Positions 37,907-50,100 of a stretch of 64,000 bases of DNA are shown piece by piece (position 1 is the stretch's first letter; every line of letters starts with the position of its first letter). The stretch lies in assembly GCF_047663525.1 (NCBI RefSeq), contig NC_092589.1, positions 73,963,001-74,027,000 on the forward strand. The letters run 5' to 3'. The position numbers were made by a program, and so were the translations under genes. This stretch comes from Anas platyrhynchos. Taxonomy: Eukaryota; Chordata; Aves; Anseriformes; Anatidae. The notes under the pieces were generated by a model, which saw only the letters and a program-made list of their open reading frames with translations, was not told the origin of the DNA and did not search any database.

Positions 37907-40190
37907 GCATGCTGTTTTGTCCACAACTTAAAATACAGTAGGTACATCGTACTTTTGCTTCTGACTTTTTTTTCTTTGATGGGCAGAGAGAGAAAAACTG
38001 AGGAACTCTAAATTATAGTCAGTACAAGCAGCAATGCCTCTAGGTAAGACTGTCCATCATTACCCATCATAAGACCCTGGCTTTAGATGCTTGTAACTGT
38101 CAAATTTTAACTAATTTGTAATGAGTTTTTTTCCATGATTGGTGTGTCAGCCTGTAGCTGATTTTTAAAACAGTTCAGTCAGTTTGCAAAAGGTGGTTGG
38201 TGAAAAATACACTATTTTGCTCATGTTAAAAATACTGTTGGGCTGCATAACAGAAACTTTTGTTTTCTTGTTTCCCATCTAATCTTGCATTCTGAAACTG
38301 AAATTTGGCACAGGATTTGCCAAGGGTTTGAAGACTAGGAAATTTCTCAGACTTTACATTAAAAAAAAGTAGATACCCACCAGAACGGTCTTTCCACATT
38401 CTGTTGTCTGAAAAGTCCAACAGTAATGGATATCTGTGGTAGGCTTACCTAGGCTCTCCTGCCATGGCTTTCCTGAGCAATAGGGGCTTTGTGGAGGTCA
38501 CCACAAGAGCTGAGAGGGTTCTGCTGGTGCTCCCACCTGTAAATGAAGAGTCCATGATTAGGATGCAGACCATGCAGGAAAGAGGATGATTGGAACTTAA
38601 TGAGAAAAAGATGAGGAGGCTGTGACAAGAATGAGAAAACACCAGCCAGCAGGGGTGGTGTGTGTGATTGGAGCAAAGAAGTTAGGAGGGAGAAACTATG
38701 ATCCTGGACCAGGAGTCAAAAAGGGACTGTCCAAGCATGACTGTTACTTTGTTAACAGGAGGGAAAGGGATCAAAGCATTGGGCTGACAGTGAGAGCCAG
38801 AGGGTCCTTGAATATTACAGAATAATCCTTTCAAAGAGTTTCAATAAATAAATAAATAAAGCTGTGGAACTCTCTGACAAAATGCATGTTTTATTTCTCT
38901 AGCAGTTGCTGAGTTTAAAGAATGCCAACCTACTGCTGCTGTTTGTGGATCCTGAGTAAGCTGTAGTGGCAGTGACTACGTTACGGGTACCAAGCTTCTT
39001 GCCCTACTTCTAAACCATTTGGACTTGGGGGAATTCTGCATTAAGGGGGCAGAGATGTTCAATTTCTTAGAATAACATAATGAGCAGCGATTTTGAAAAG
39101 CTGAAGTCTCACACATTAGGAGACGGTAGGTTTACTGCCCATGGAACCATAATTCTCCCTACTCTGTCTATATGTATTATTTTAAGTAGACTTTAATTGC
39201 ATAATCATGTTAGTTTTTCACAGAACACTTCCCACATTAAGTGCAAGAATGGCTGTGGCTCAGGAAATGAATCAAGGAACATGTCACCATTACAGGTTGA
39301 GGTGCCTCGGTAGCTCCTCTTAAGTGCGTCCCTCTGGCAATTTTCATTAGTTTAGTCTTTCTGCGCAGAAACATGCCATTGCATCCTGTCATTTTTAGAC
39401 TGTTTATATGCTGACACTCACTATTTAGCAACAGCTTGTTCTGTGACAGTAGCTAACTAAGCTGACTCGATGGCATCTCCTTCAAAGACAAGCGTTGTTC
39501 TCTCAGGGAAGGGTAGCACGGAGAGCAAAGTTCGCACCAGAACCGTAATTTGTAAGATTTTGAAAGATTTTGAAAGAATTTGAAATATTTGTATAATCTT
39601 TCCTGTCATTGCAGGTTCTCTTTATTCTAGTTTTTTTCCCTCTAATCTGGGAGAGGCCGCTTGCTACAGATGTGCCCAGCTGTTGTCCACTGCACAGCCA
39701 AATCCGCTTCCTAGGAGAATAATTTTTAAAGTTTTGGAATCCATTTTGAGTCTTGCCTGTAACCTGTGTTTATACAGGTAAGAAATGTAACAGCTCCACT
39801 TCTCACGTGAATGTGGTCAATGGGGCTTTTCTTATCAGAACTCATCTAATTTGTTGCCACAAAGCTCAGACATCACAGGTTAGCGGTTGGTTGATGCAAA
39901 GGTAAAGACAGGATTGTGCGAGACACCTAACTCGAGGCTCTGAAGGTGGCCAGTGGATTTTCCTTCTGTAGCAGGTACAGAAAACACATTTTCTGCATTC
40001 ACAAAGGGTTTGGACATTTTCTGCCTTCACATAAGGTTTGGGCACACGTAGCTGCAGAGAGGGGTCAGTGATGGCTGTGGGAATAACAGGATATGAAATG
40101 ACACACAGCAGACCACGCTGTGGAACTACAGGACCCAGATATCTTTGACTGGGCCGTTAGTTGTTGCTTTCAGCATCAAAATTCGGCTGA
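37907..40190. other. Intergenic spacer immediately upstream of the PDSS2 CpG island
   Basis: No gene was recognised. It contains (AATA)n at about 38845-38860 and a 28-bp imperfect tandem duplication at 39986-40041. Composition changes sharply to CpG-rich at about 40200. Confidence 0.7.
39986..40041. repeat. 28-bp imperfect tandem duplication
   Basis: ACATTTTCTGC-TTCACA-AAGG- GTTTGG-type units occupy 39986-40013 and 40014-40041, with a few mismatches between copies. Confidence 0.8.
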
Positions 40191-40445
40191 AGGTGCCTCT
40201 TCACAAAACCCTCGGCGGCGTGACGGAGCAACAAGGGGAAAAGCCCCCGAACCCATCTCCCACACGGAGCGGGCTTCTGGTGGGGACCGGCGCTCGCTTC
40301 CCCCGTGCGCACCGCACACACAAGGGGAAGAGGAAGAGAAAAGGGAAAGAAAAAGAGTAAGGGAAGGAAGGGGAAGGAAGGGAAGAAGGGGAAGGCGGGC
40401 TGAGGCAGCGCCGCCCTCGCTTTCCGGCGCTGTGCGACGCTCAAA

Positions 40446-40490
40446 ATGGCCGCCCCCAGGGCGCCCCCAGCCCGCCGCCATCGGGGCTGA
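40446..40490 (+). other. Potential upstream ORF of PDSS2 (14 codons)
   Basis: An ATG with a good context (A at -3, G at +4) opens a 14-residue frame ending in TGA at 40488-40490, six bases before the PDSS2 start codon. It would be translated only if transcription begins upstream of 40446. The same ATG is the core of a YY1-like motif, so it may be conserved for DNA binding and not for translation. Confidence 0.45.
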
Positions 40491-40496
40491 GGCGGG

Positions 40497-40720
40497 ATGT
40501 GGGGGGCCCTGCTGCGCCTGGGGGGGCGGCGGGGGCTGGCGGGGGCCGCCCCGCCGCCCGCCGCCCCCTGGAGCCAGGTGGTGTCGGAGGCCGAGAAGAT
40601 CGTGGGCTACCCGACGTCCTTCATGAGCCTGCGCTGCCTGCTGAGCGACGAGCTCAGCAACATCGCCATGCAGGTCCGCAAGCTGGTGGGCACCAAGCAC
40701 CCGCTGCTCGACACCGCCCG
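40497..40720 (+). CDS. PDSS2: PDSS2 coding exon 1 (residues 1-74 plus two bases)
   Basis: This exon encodes the N-terminus of decaprenyl/all-trans-polyprenyl diphosphate synthase subunit 2. PDSS2 is the partner of PDSS1 in the mitochondrial complex that makes the ubiquinone side chain. Residues from about 27 onward ([20 protein letters not shown], then [20 protein letters not shown]) match the family closely. Residues 1-26 are short, arginine- and alanine-rich ([16 protein letters not shown]...) without acidic residues, as expected for a mitochondrial transit peptide. This leader is about two dozen residues shorter than the human one as I remember it. The start context is moderate (G at -3, T at +4). 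The exon ends CG|GTGAGC (GT at 40721-40722), phase 2; read-through meets TGA at once, confirming the donor. Confidence 0.95.
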
Positions 40721-41518
40721 GTGAGCCACCGGGGAGAAAGGGGGGGGGATAATAGGGGCTGTGCTGCCCCGGGGGGCTCCAAACAGGGGTCGGGGGGACA
40801 GGGAGTGGGGCTGAAAAGAGTCTGGGGGCGACACAGGGAGCCCTGGCACCGCCGGTTCCCTGCTGCAACAGGTCTGTGCTTGGCCCCCCTGCCCCCGGGG
40901 TGTGAGGGCGGCTGCAGGCTGAGCCCCCTGAGGAGCAGAGAAACCCCTCGGGGATGCAAAAAGCAGCGCTGCCCCTTCACCCTCTACTCCCCTGTACCCC
41001 CATCTCTCTATATATATACTAGTTTTCCCATTTATATCGTGAGGAAGCCAGTGAAAAGCCGGAGAACCTCATCAACTTCAAAGCTCGGAGTGACGCCGCT
41101 CTGCACTGTGGGGTTTGTCCCTAAAAGCATTCGCCTGTTTTGGGCCATCCCCTGGGAGCTGTGAGGTTTTTGTTCATGTCTGAGGTGGTTCAGGGTGCCG
41201 AGCTGCTTGTCTACCCTTTGGTTTTTAAGGCGAGCTGCTGGTGGACTTGTGTGCCTGCCCGTAAGCAGAAGTTGGATGGCTAGGCAGAGTTTTCATTGAC
41301 TGCAAAGCACTAACCAACTGGCAGCACTTTTTAACAATAAAGCACCAGAAACTTAGTGATTTTTTTTTAAAGTGTGACTTTACTTACTGTGTTGGGCTGT
41401 GTTTTCTTGTCTTTTTTTATTGTGTGCCTAGAACCGTGCTTGTTAAAACTGAAAGCAGTAAGTAGGACCCAGGCTTCACATGCAAAGTGTTTTTGAACAG
41501 GTGTAAAACGAAGCTTAG

Positions 41519-41537
41519 CATTTGTTCAGAACAAATG
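41519..41537. repeat. 9-bp perfect inverted repeat with 1-nt centre
   Basis: CATTTGTTC and GAACAAATG flank a single A, giving a 19-bp quasi-palindrome. No known binding site of this exact spacing is recognised. Confidence 0.6.
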
Positions 41538-44500
41538 TTGTGCTTTTTATTCTTTTTTCCTTAAAGAATAAGAAAATATAGTTGTGTAGTGGTCCTTGGC
41601 AATGTTGCAGTTACGGTGTAAGGATATTGAATATCAGATTTGTTTTTCAAGCTCTGCCTCTGTGAATCTGCTTTTCTTGAGTTGAATTAAGTACAGGGGA
41701 AAAATGCAGGTTTTTTTAAACAAAAATTCTTTTATTTGGGGGGTTTGGCGTAGATATTGCTAGAAGCAGACTTCTCTAGGAGAAACAAATCAACTTGTTA
41801 ATGGAAGTGTAAAACACCCGACTTCAGAAAATGCTGCTGGAGGGGGTGTTCTCTGGATTTTTTGGAATCGCTTTTAGCTACAGATTGCAGCAGTATGATA
41901 AGCGTGGAAAAGTTTTCTTCTCTTTTGTAAGAGGCAGAAACAACAAGTGCTTTTTTCTGCCTTCTCGCAGCTCTTTTTCTGCCTTTGGTGGCGTTTTGTA
42001 GGTGGGGTTGATGGAATGCAGTTAGCAGGAGGACCCAAACGCAATATATTTAGTTCCCATTACAATCACGGGAGTATCAGAGAGTCCCCGAGTGTTAAAG
42101 CTGGACTTCAGCGCTAGCCTGAAAGTCTGCTCAAGGCACAGTAGTTACTAGTTTATTTGTGAATTAAGCTAAAAACCGTTATTTCAGGGTATGGATGGAT
42201 ATTTCAGGAAAGGGCTGTGATGCTTCGTTGTGCTTTTTTGGAGTGATGCTCACAGGCTGCATTGGGCTTAACACTTACTAAGCCTGTGGCTTGTGGAACA
42301 CCATCAGGATTATAATTATGCACAGGGCCAGCTGGATCAACTCCATTCATTTTTTGTGTGAGTGTGGGGAAATTCATATATATTTCAGTGCACACTAGTA
42401 ACCTGATGCATCATGCTGGAAACAGTATTCAGTATTTACTGAAAAAAAGCTGAATGTTGTGTGTTGTTCTATTTACGTCTCTGATACTCCCAAAGGCTCT
42501 GCTGGCCATGCATTTCCAACGGTCTTGACCTCTATATCATAAGAAGAGCCAATTTCCTGCTGTAAATTTTTACTGCGCTTGTAGCGACGTTCAAGTTGTA
42601 CGTTACCTTGTTTTATGGCCTGGTTTCGCAATAATGTGAATTTTTGACTGTGTTCTTTCTTAATACATCCCTGAAATGTGGCTGTTGTGTGCTCGACTAT
42701 AAGTATAATCCATGTCAGTTATGGGGCTGAGATCTATTCTCTGCCTTAGCACAGTTATTTAAGAAACAGGCTTTTATTTTTTTACCTGTGTTTATAAACC
42801 AATATAGGTTTCTTATTATGTGTTCTAGGCAGACGTTTAAAAGTATGGGTATCTAAAACATGTTTTTGGTGACTTCTGAAAAGCTTTTGAGTGATGGATA
42901 CGTTGCTCAGCTCTAATCTTTCAGACTGTGAGCGTTGTATACTTCTATTAAGTACTCCAACGCTTGAAGAGATTTTTCTCTGTGTGTGAAAACTGCTGTA
43001 AAACTGATTGATTGCACGTGTTGTTTCTCAAGTTGCTACTCATTTATTTTGGAAGCTATATGATATAAGTAGTGACAATCAAATTAGGATTACTTGCTGT
43101 CATTTCTGAGCCGTATTCATTTTCTTTGACCATGAGCATTTTGTCCTCGGTGCTCCTTCCTTTGTTTCTGTCCTCCCTTCCTGTCCAAATGCTTTGTTAC
43201 TCCTTGAAGTCTTCCTTACCCCATTATGGGTTTCTGAAGCAGTGATAGAAAAACCTTGGATTTGCGGGGCATAGGTCCAGAAGTGAGACAGCACAGGACA
43301 TCTCTGCTACCACATTGAGAGCCTGTAGTGTACGAGGAGTGCTAATGAGCATTTTTTTAACCTTTTTGCTGTGTTTTGGGTCAGCAGGCTGTCACAGCGC
43401 GTAGCCAGTGCCGAGAGCCTTAAAGAAGTGAGCTTAAAGATAAAGTCAACGAGAGGCACAGTGTGTGGAGGAGCAGCTGTTGGGGCAGGATACATTTCTC
43501 GGGTGATCCCATCCCTTTCTTCCCCTGGTTTGGATGCGGCAGCTCGTGGGTTGAAGCGCCTGCCATGAATCAGGAGGGCAGCAGGTGTTCCTCGGGGATG
43601 GTGCGCGACCCCGGGAGCTCCGACCCAGCCTGTGCCTGGCCAGCAGCTCTAAATCTGCGAGCTATTGCTGAGTCTGCAGTTGCTGGGAGTAGAGGAGGGT
43701 AACTGACCCCAGCAGCGAGGGATTTGGGAATTCTGAAAACCACGTGGTAAGGTCAGCCGGGGGTTGTCTTCCCCTTCGGCTTTCGGTTTCTTAAGTCAGC
43801 CTCATGAAGAGAACGTCCCCGGTGCTGGCTTTGCCAGACTTCTTAGAGAGAGGGTGAAATGTGAAGGGGGAAAAATTCATTTCAGAAAGGCTAACGTTTA
43901 GTGGTTAACAGGTCATTGGGAGTTGGGGTGTCTGGATTATATTCACAGCTGTGCTCCTGGCACTCTGACCAGGGCAAGTCACTTAATTTTTCATGCTTGC
44001 GTGTACTTATCTGTGAAACGCATAACACAGCATCTGCTTTCGGGGGGTGCTACGCTTAATTTATTACAGCCCTCATCGATCACTGTGATCTTTCAGTGGA
44101 AAACGGTGTATAAACAATTTTAACAAAGAACGCTTTAAACAAATGCTACCGTTAAAATATTCTCCTCTAATGGACGCTGTGGAAGCAGAATTGCTTTCTG
44201 ACTACCGCTGGATCTTTCTTTGTAGTCCTGTGAATCACCAAACTGTTTGTCAGAGCTTTCATTTTTCTTTCCCTATAATGAAGTGATTTCAGCAGCTACT
44301 CAGAACTAATGTATAATTTTTTTTTTTTTACTCTTTAGGTTTTGTTGTACTAAAGGAGGTTTTTTTCAATGAATAAGCGTGTGACCTTCTTTTCAGATGG
44401 GAAGGAAATAAATCTCCACTCCTCTCTCTTCTCTCTGGCTGACATACATCATTTTTAATATAGGAAAGAATCTGTAATTGGCACAGCAATCTACTTTTCC

Positions 44501-44913
44501 CAAATACATAGTGCAAATAACATTTTCTTGATTATTTAATATCCCTTGAGAAGGGTATAGCTTACTGCAGATTGTAAACAGTAAACGTTATGGCCAGTGC
44601 ATCGCTTTTACAATACCAGTAAATGAAATGGAGCACTTCATGCACGTAAAATTGTTACGGGGTGCCGTTTAGCACTAGTCGTTGTGTCATTAGCATGTGG
44701 GAGGAATGGTTGTATTTCAGCTCCGTCAGAACTGTTTGTTGGTGAGGAATCCGTATGTAAATGTAGTTACAGTTTTCCTGGCTTATTACAGAAATAATAA
44801 TAAAAATCGATGGAGTGGGTTTTGTTCTGTCACAGCCTGCCCCGTGTAGATTTTTGGTCATTTTAAGCACTGAGCCTAATGTGCAATCCAGAGCAGTTTG
44901 CAGGGTAGGTGAT

Positions 44914-44991
44914 TTGGGGTTAAATTCTCTTATAGTGTTGGATTCCTGGTAGTTGGGGTTAAATTCTCTTATAGTGTTGGATTTCTGGTAG
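44914..44991. repeat. 39-bp tandem duplication
   Basis: Copies 44914-44952 and 44953-44991 both begin TTGGGGTTAAATTCTC and differ at a single position (C/T in GGATTcCTGG versus GGATTtCTGG). The near identity implies a recent duplication. Confidence 0.95.
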
Positions 44992-47067
44992 TTGAAATGG
45001 CTTCGTTTGGTAACACCTATCTAAGTCACAAGATGTGGTGTGTTCTTCTTTTCCTCCTGCAGGGATGACCAAGTGACAGCAGTGCTGGGGCTTTGTCCCA
45101 ACCATGTATGGGTGGAATTGTGGCTAGTTTGTATTTTACTGTGATCTTAAAAGTATCATTTTTTACTGTTGTATGTGCTGTGATTGACTATGAGGAGCTT
45201 TTTAGCAACTTCTTTCAAATGTTAGTTTATTTTAATTTTTTGCGATAGAGAAATGAATCTTCTGAAGCTTAGGGCTTCTGCATGAATCCTTCAAAGACCA
45301 AAACTTGCTCCAGTCTTCTAGGTTTTAATGAAGTGCTGAATCTCTAAAGGTCCTTGGGGAGTGACATCCCTCTCCTTCTGTTGCAGGGTAATAGGTTAAA
45401 ACAAGTTCTCTAAACAAGTGCTCTATAAGTTTGGTACTAATTGCCAGATTAGTGTAATACTGGTGGTGATAACAAGGTTAACCTGACCCTGGGAAGACTT
45501 TTTTGAAGGGTACTACGTAGCTGATGGAAGCAGGGATGCTCACAGGACAGCTCCAGCTGATGCACTGAAGTGAAATTCTTGCTTTGGCTTGCCCCATCAA
45601 GAAGCTTCTCTCCTTCAGGAAAGGCTGGCCTTCCCTGGCTAAGTTGATGCTCGTGAATATCTTTCAGTCGGTTTTGGTGGACTTTAACTTCAAAGAAACT
45701 TGGTCGTGTCATGTGTCTTAGAAATGTTGGTACTCCCTAGGCCTTTCTGTTACCATACTCGCACTCAAAGAAAACTCTTAGACAATGAAAATCACTTTAT
45801 TTTGTATTTTGGCTGAATTAACTCTGTAAGAGCTATCGTGGCAAACTTAACTTCGGCAGGTGAGAAGACATGGAGAAAATTGAACCAGTTATGGGTTCTT
45901 TTATATATGGAAGCTACCTTCTGTGTCTGATTCCTTCTGATTTTTGTTGTAGCTGTGGACTTCAGTATGGCTTTTAGTTACTCATTTAATATTTTACCTT
46001 TAAAGGGAAACGGGGATGCGTTTTTATATGTCATGCTCATCCCTTATACTGTAGTAAGGTCAAGTGGGATGAATAGACATGTTGTTTGCTCCTTCTCATG
46101 AATTCTGTTGTTTCTCGTCAGCATATTTCACCAATGTATGTTTCATACTAGTTTGTTCCACCATTCATATGCATTGCATTCATATACAAATGGTCATGCC
46201 CAGGAGTTATTTCTCTTCTTTTGAAGAGCTGTCAGTAGACTCGGGAAGGTAAGAGTTGCATCCAAATTTGTACACTCGTGCTTGAGGTTCACAGTTAAGG
46301 GGCCTTAACTTCTGTGGGGTTCTTTTTTAATATTTTTGATGGGTTTGGCAGTGAGAGTCTCGTTCTTGAGGGTAAGGCACTTTATCCAATCGTGTGTGTG
46401 TGTATATACATATATTTGATAAACATCTGGTACCCAGGACTTACAAAATTTAACATACATACAACAGTATTCTGAGCAAGATCAAGGTGACAATCTTAAG
46501 TTGTAGAGGCCTTCCTGGCTTCCACCTCTGTAGTGGGCAAGCTGTAGTATATATTACCAGAAATGTTAGGAAAAGCTGGACTGATGCTAGGTTTCATTAC
46601 AGCTAGTTTTCAGCTGAAATGGTGCTGAATTGAGTTCTTGTCACTTCCTGGTAGGAGTTGTGTGGAACAGCATGTTTAAGGATGCAGAGGATGTTTAACT
46701 GCACCATACAATACCCAGTTTTGCTGAATATTTTGCTACCACAAGCAAAACATGATTGAGAGCAAGCCTGCAGCATGGGTGTGTAAAAACTGGGCTGCAA
46801 ATTAAAATTCTTTTACGTTCCGAATAATATTTTTTTTACAGAGGTCTTCATTTAAATATTGAATCCAGGTTTCTGTGCTTATGAGGCACGTGTTGTTTCA
46901 CCATGCAGGTTGGTTTTGGTAAACAAAACATAATCAGTAGGTGATGTTGCTGCTTGGGATGCTCTGATAGAGTTATTTACAAGGAAAGCTAATAACCTGT
47001 CCTAATATTGGTAACTTCTAATTTTTTATAGGGAATATGTGTTTCTATGGGAGTGCTATCAGCCTTG

Positions 47068-47118
47068 TGCTGATTTATTAGGTAGTAATAAATCAGCATT
47101 CACACGTGTGAATGCTGA
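47068..47118. repeat. Nested inverted repeat and 26-bp perfect palindrome
   Basis: A 13-bp perfect inverted repeat (TGCTGATTTATTA at 47068-47080, TAATAAATCAGCA at 47086-47098, loop of 5) overlaps a 26-bp perfect palindrome at 47093-47118. That palindrome is centred on CACACGTGTG (47101-47110) with outer arms TCAGCATT and AATGCTGA. The two hairpins share TCAGCA and cannot form at the same time. The centre contains a CACGTG E-box. Confidence 0.9.
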
Positions 47119-50100
47119 ATAACAAGTGTAACGTGCTAGTGAATGGATGCTACGTTTGTTCTACGCAGGGAAAGAGCACAGAGTAGTGGGAATAGTTTCA
47201 AGGTAATTCTCTCTGTAAGCCAGAAGACCATTACCAAATATTCCTCTGTGTAAAGCACAAATGAGAAGTGATGTCAGAGAGTAAGCAAAATTCATATTCA
47301 AGTCACTGGAAGTAATTTTCTCTTAATGATTTTTTTTTTTTGAAGGCTTACCTTGACTTTCTTGTCTTTAAGGGTAAAGCTACTTGTCTTGATTCTTCTA
47401 TTCTTTCTGAAATCTGTATGTGTGCATTTATTTTTTGATGCTGCCTCCCAATTTGACTTTTCTCCTTGTTTTCGAGGTCTTCACAGTATTGGAAGCCCTG
47501 TTCACAAATTGTGGTGATTGTTTTCAGACGTCTGCTGAGAACCATGCACGACACTGTCTCCTCTACGGTGCTTTGTGTTTTCTTGAATAGATTTATAAAG
47601 TTCACAAAGCACAAATATAAGCTAGGGAGCTAGATGTTTCCGTGCTTAGGCTATTGCTTTCTCCTGGGGGTGGAAGACCATTGTCTTAAATTATTAATAT
47701 CTTTGCTTTACCCCACTTCTGACTCTCTTAGTTTCCCTCAGGGTAGGCAGACTGTCTACAGCACTTGCCCTAAAGGAAATACTGCTGGAGACAAACCTGA
47801 CAGGCTCTAAAGGAACACCATGAATTTAAAAATTGGATCTGCTTAAGAAATTTGTTTAAAATCCGTAGCATATGTTTTACTGTCCTTGAATTGTCCCTGC
47901 TAATTCTTTGGCATTGACAATCACTTTAGCTTTTTTTTTTTTTTTTTTCCCTCTTGCTGTGTGAAAGATTCATCTAGGGAAAGGAAAACTGATCATATAT
48001 GGAAACTGGTGTGTGGCTCATTATACAGGAACTTCTATCAAAAACATCCTGCGACCTAGCTAGATTTTACTTACAATGATGCATAGGACTTAGAAATGTG
48101 ACTCAAAACCTGACTGAACTGAGGAGCTCTAGGACCTGTTCAGGTGGATTTTCTTGTGGAAAAATAAAAAAGGTCCAGAGGTAAACTTATGTTTCTTAAA
48201 AGAATTAGTGTGTAGTAAGCATTGAGTCCTTTTTCTTCCCTTTTTCTCTTTCCCGGCCAAAGAAGGAAATAGTACCTGGGAACTAGGTACCTGCTAATAG
48301 TAGTATCTGCTACTAAGCATACTGAAAATTCACTCGTTATATAGAATTTGCAATCTTATAAAAGAAAAACAAATCTCCCCAACAACTTTCATTATGTTTT
48401 CCAAGGTCTCTGCACTCATGCTGCAAACTTGATGGAAGGACAGCTATTTTTTCAGTAACCCTCTGTTGAGGACACACCACAACATTTTAATCAAGGCATT
48501 AATACGTCTATATTCTGTCACAGGTCTTTTTGAGCTGTCTTATGTTACTTTATTTAAAAAAAAACAAAAACCAAAAAACAAAAAGTCTGTTTCCATCAGA
48601 AAGTAGGCCTGGGTCTCTAGCAGTATGTGCTGGTGTAGAGCCATCCTACAAATGCCTAGTCCTGATTAAGGCAACTTGAGGCTAGTGGTTGATGCCAACA
48701 CGCTTTGTGTCTGGCTGTCATCTGAATGATTAGGCAGCAGAAGCACCCTAATAAGTTAATTTGGTAAGACTGCTTTTAATCAAACTTAGCAGAAAGTTCG
48801 CTTTCTTAAAAGCTAAATCAAATCTAATACTTGTTAGGTCAAATACACAAGGCAAAGCTTTGTGGTCACGGGTGAAAAGTCATCTGTGTTTCACGCACTT
48901 GAAAAAATGATTGTGCTAGAGGATGTTTGTCAGTGATTTTTTTTGTCCAAAGATGCGTTTTGTTCCTTTTTTTATTAGTGTTGAGCTCTGAAGCTGAATG
49001 TGACATAGCTATCATGTTTTCATATTATGAAAATTCATAGATTTTGGTAGACTAGGAAGTAAAAGTACCTATGATATATCAGTGTAGCTTGCATGCGTAT
49101 TACACAAGGGGAAGTTTTTGTCCCAGTTACCTTCCTGTCTCTGATTCCCAGCTGCTTTTGATTTAATGTGGCTTGTGAAGATGAAGACACACTGTGTGCA
49201 TATTTTAAGAGAACTTCAGTAATGTTAATGCTCCATTATGAAGTTCATATTTGGATCGTGCTTTTAGGAGTAGACTTCTGATTGTGAATCTCTCTGGTAT
49301 TACGTACTCCAGTAATTAAAAATGAATTTACAGGAGAAAGCACATCTTCCCCGAGCCTCTGTCTTCTGGAGGTGAAGCTGAAATGTAAAAGAAGAGATCA
49401 TCATCTCTTGAGGACAACAAACGCATCATCTGTTCTTGACTCCTGGATGCTGGAGCCAGAAATACCATGGAGAGCGTGTACTCCATGTTCCATCATCCAG
49501 AGAAAGATTTTGTCACTTTCTGAGTATTTTTGTAAGTTTAGATAGTACGGGGTGTTGTTGACAGGCTCTGCAAGAAATCAGATTTCATCTATCAGCTGGA
49601 GTAATGATGTGCAAAGCCTGTTCTCAGAAATAAGGCTCAGAGGACTCAGGGAAGCTGGAAATGCAGAGGCTCGGAAGGTAGTTGTGGGGGAAGCCCTTCT
49701 TCCAGTGTGTGTTTATTCGAGGAATGGAACACATTAAAGAGGTTTCTACAATTAGAATTTACAGTATATTTTATGTGTCTTTTGTCCATAATATAACTTC
49801 ATAAACCAGAAACGAATCATCTTGCCAGTAGGAAAGTAGGAAATGAATCCATGTAATGACTATAATGTGTCATAGCAACCAAGTTTTAAAATAGTCAAAT
49901 TCCAAAATAATGTTATAAAAATGACATCAGAGGAAAAAAGAGCATTCTGCGTTATGTTATAGCAACAGAAACATAGGCTTAATTTTTGTTTGTGGATCCC
50001 TTGGGATCATATTGCTGCCCGTGGACTTTTAGAGGAAGCTTATGTCCTAACCAAACACGCATCCCAACCAGAAGTTGGGGGTTCCTCACAACTAGAATTG

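Larger units (their letters stand above)
40200..40950 (+). promoter_or_regulatory. PDSS2: PDSS2 CpG-island promoter
   Basis: CpG-dense DNA begins at about 40200 and runs through the first exon into intron 1. A plus-strand polypurine stretch (about 40322-40397, GGAAG/GGGAAG units) precedes the start codon by about 100 bp. A YY1-like element, AAAATGGCCGCC, lies at 40443-40454, 43 bp upstream of the start codon. No TATA box was recognised. The transcription start is likely between about 40330 and 40450, by inference only. Confidence 0.75.

Noticed and set aside
37680..37947. Three overlapping minus-strand ORFs rich in F, Y, I and L
   Set aside because: They are read-throughs of the TAAAATAAAAA minisatellite and look like a membrane protein only because of composition.
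40120..40868. Long ORFs on both strands around the PDSS2 start
   Set aside because: CpG-island shadows; only the frame from 40497 encodes the PDSS2 protein.
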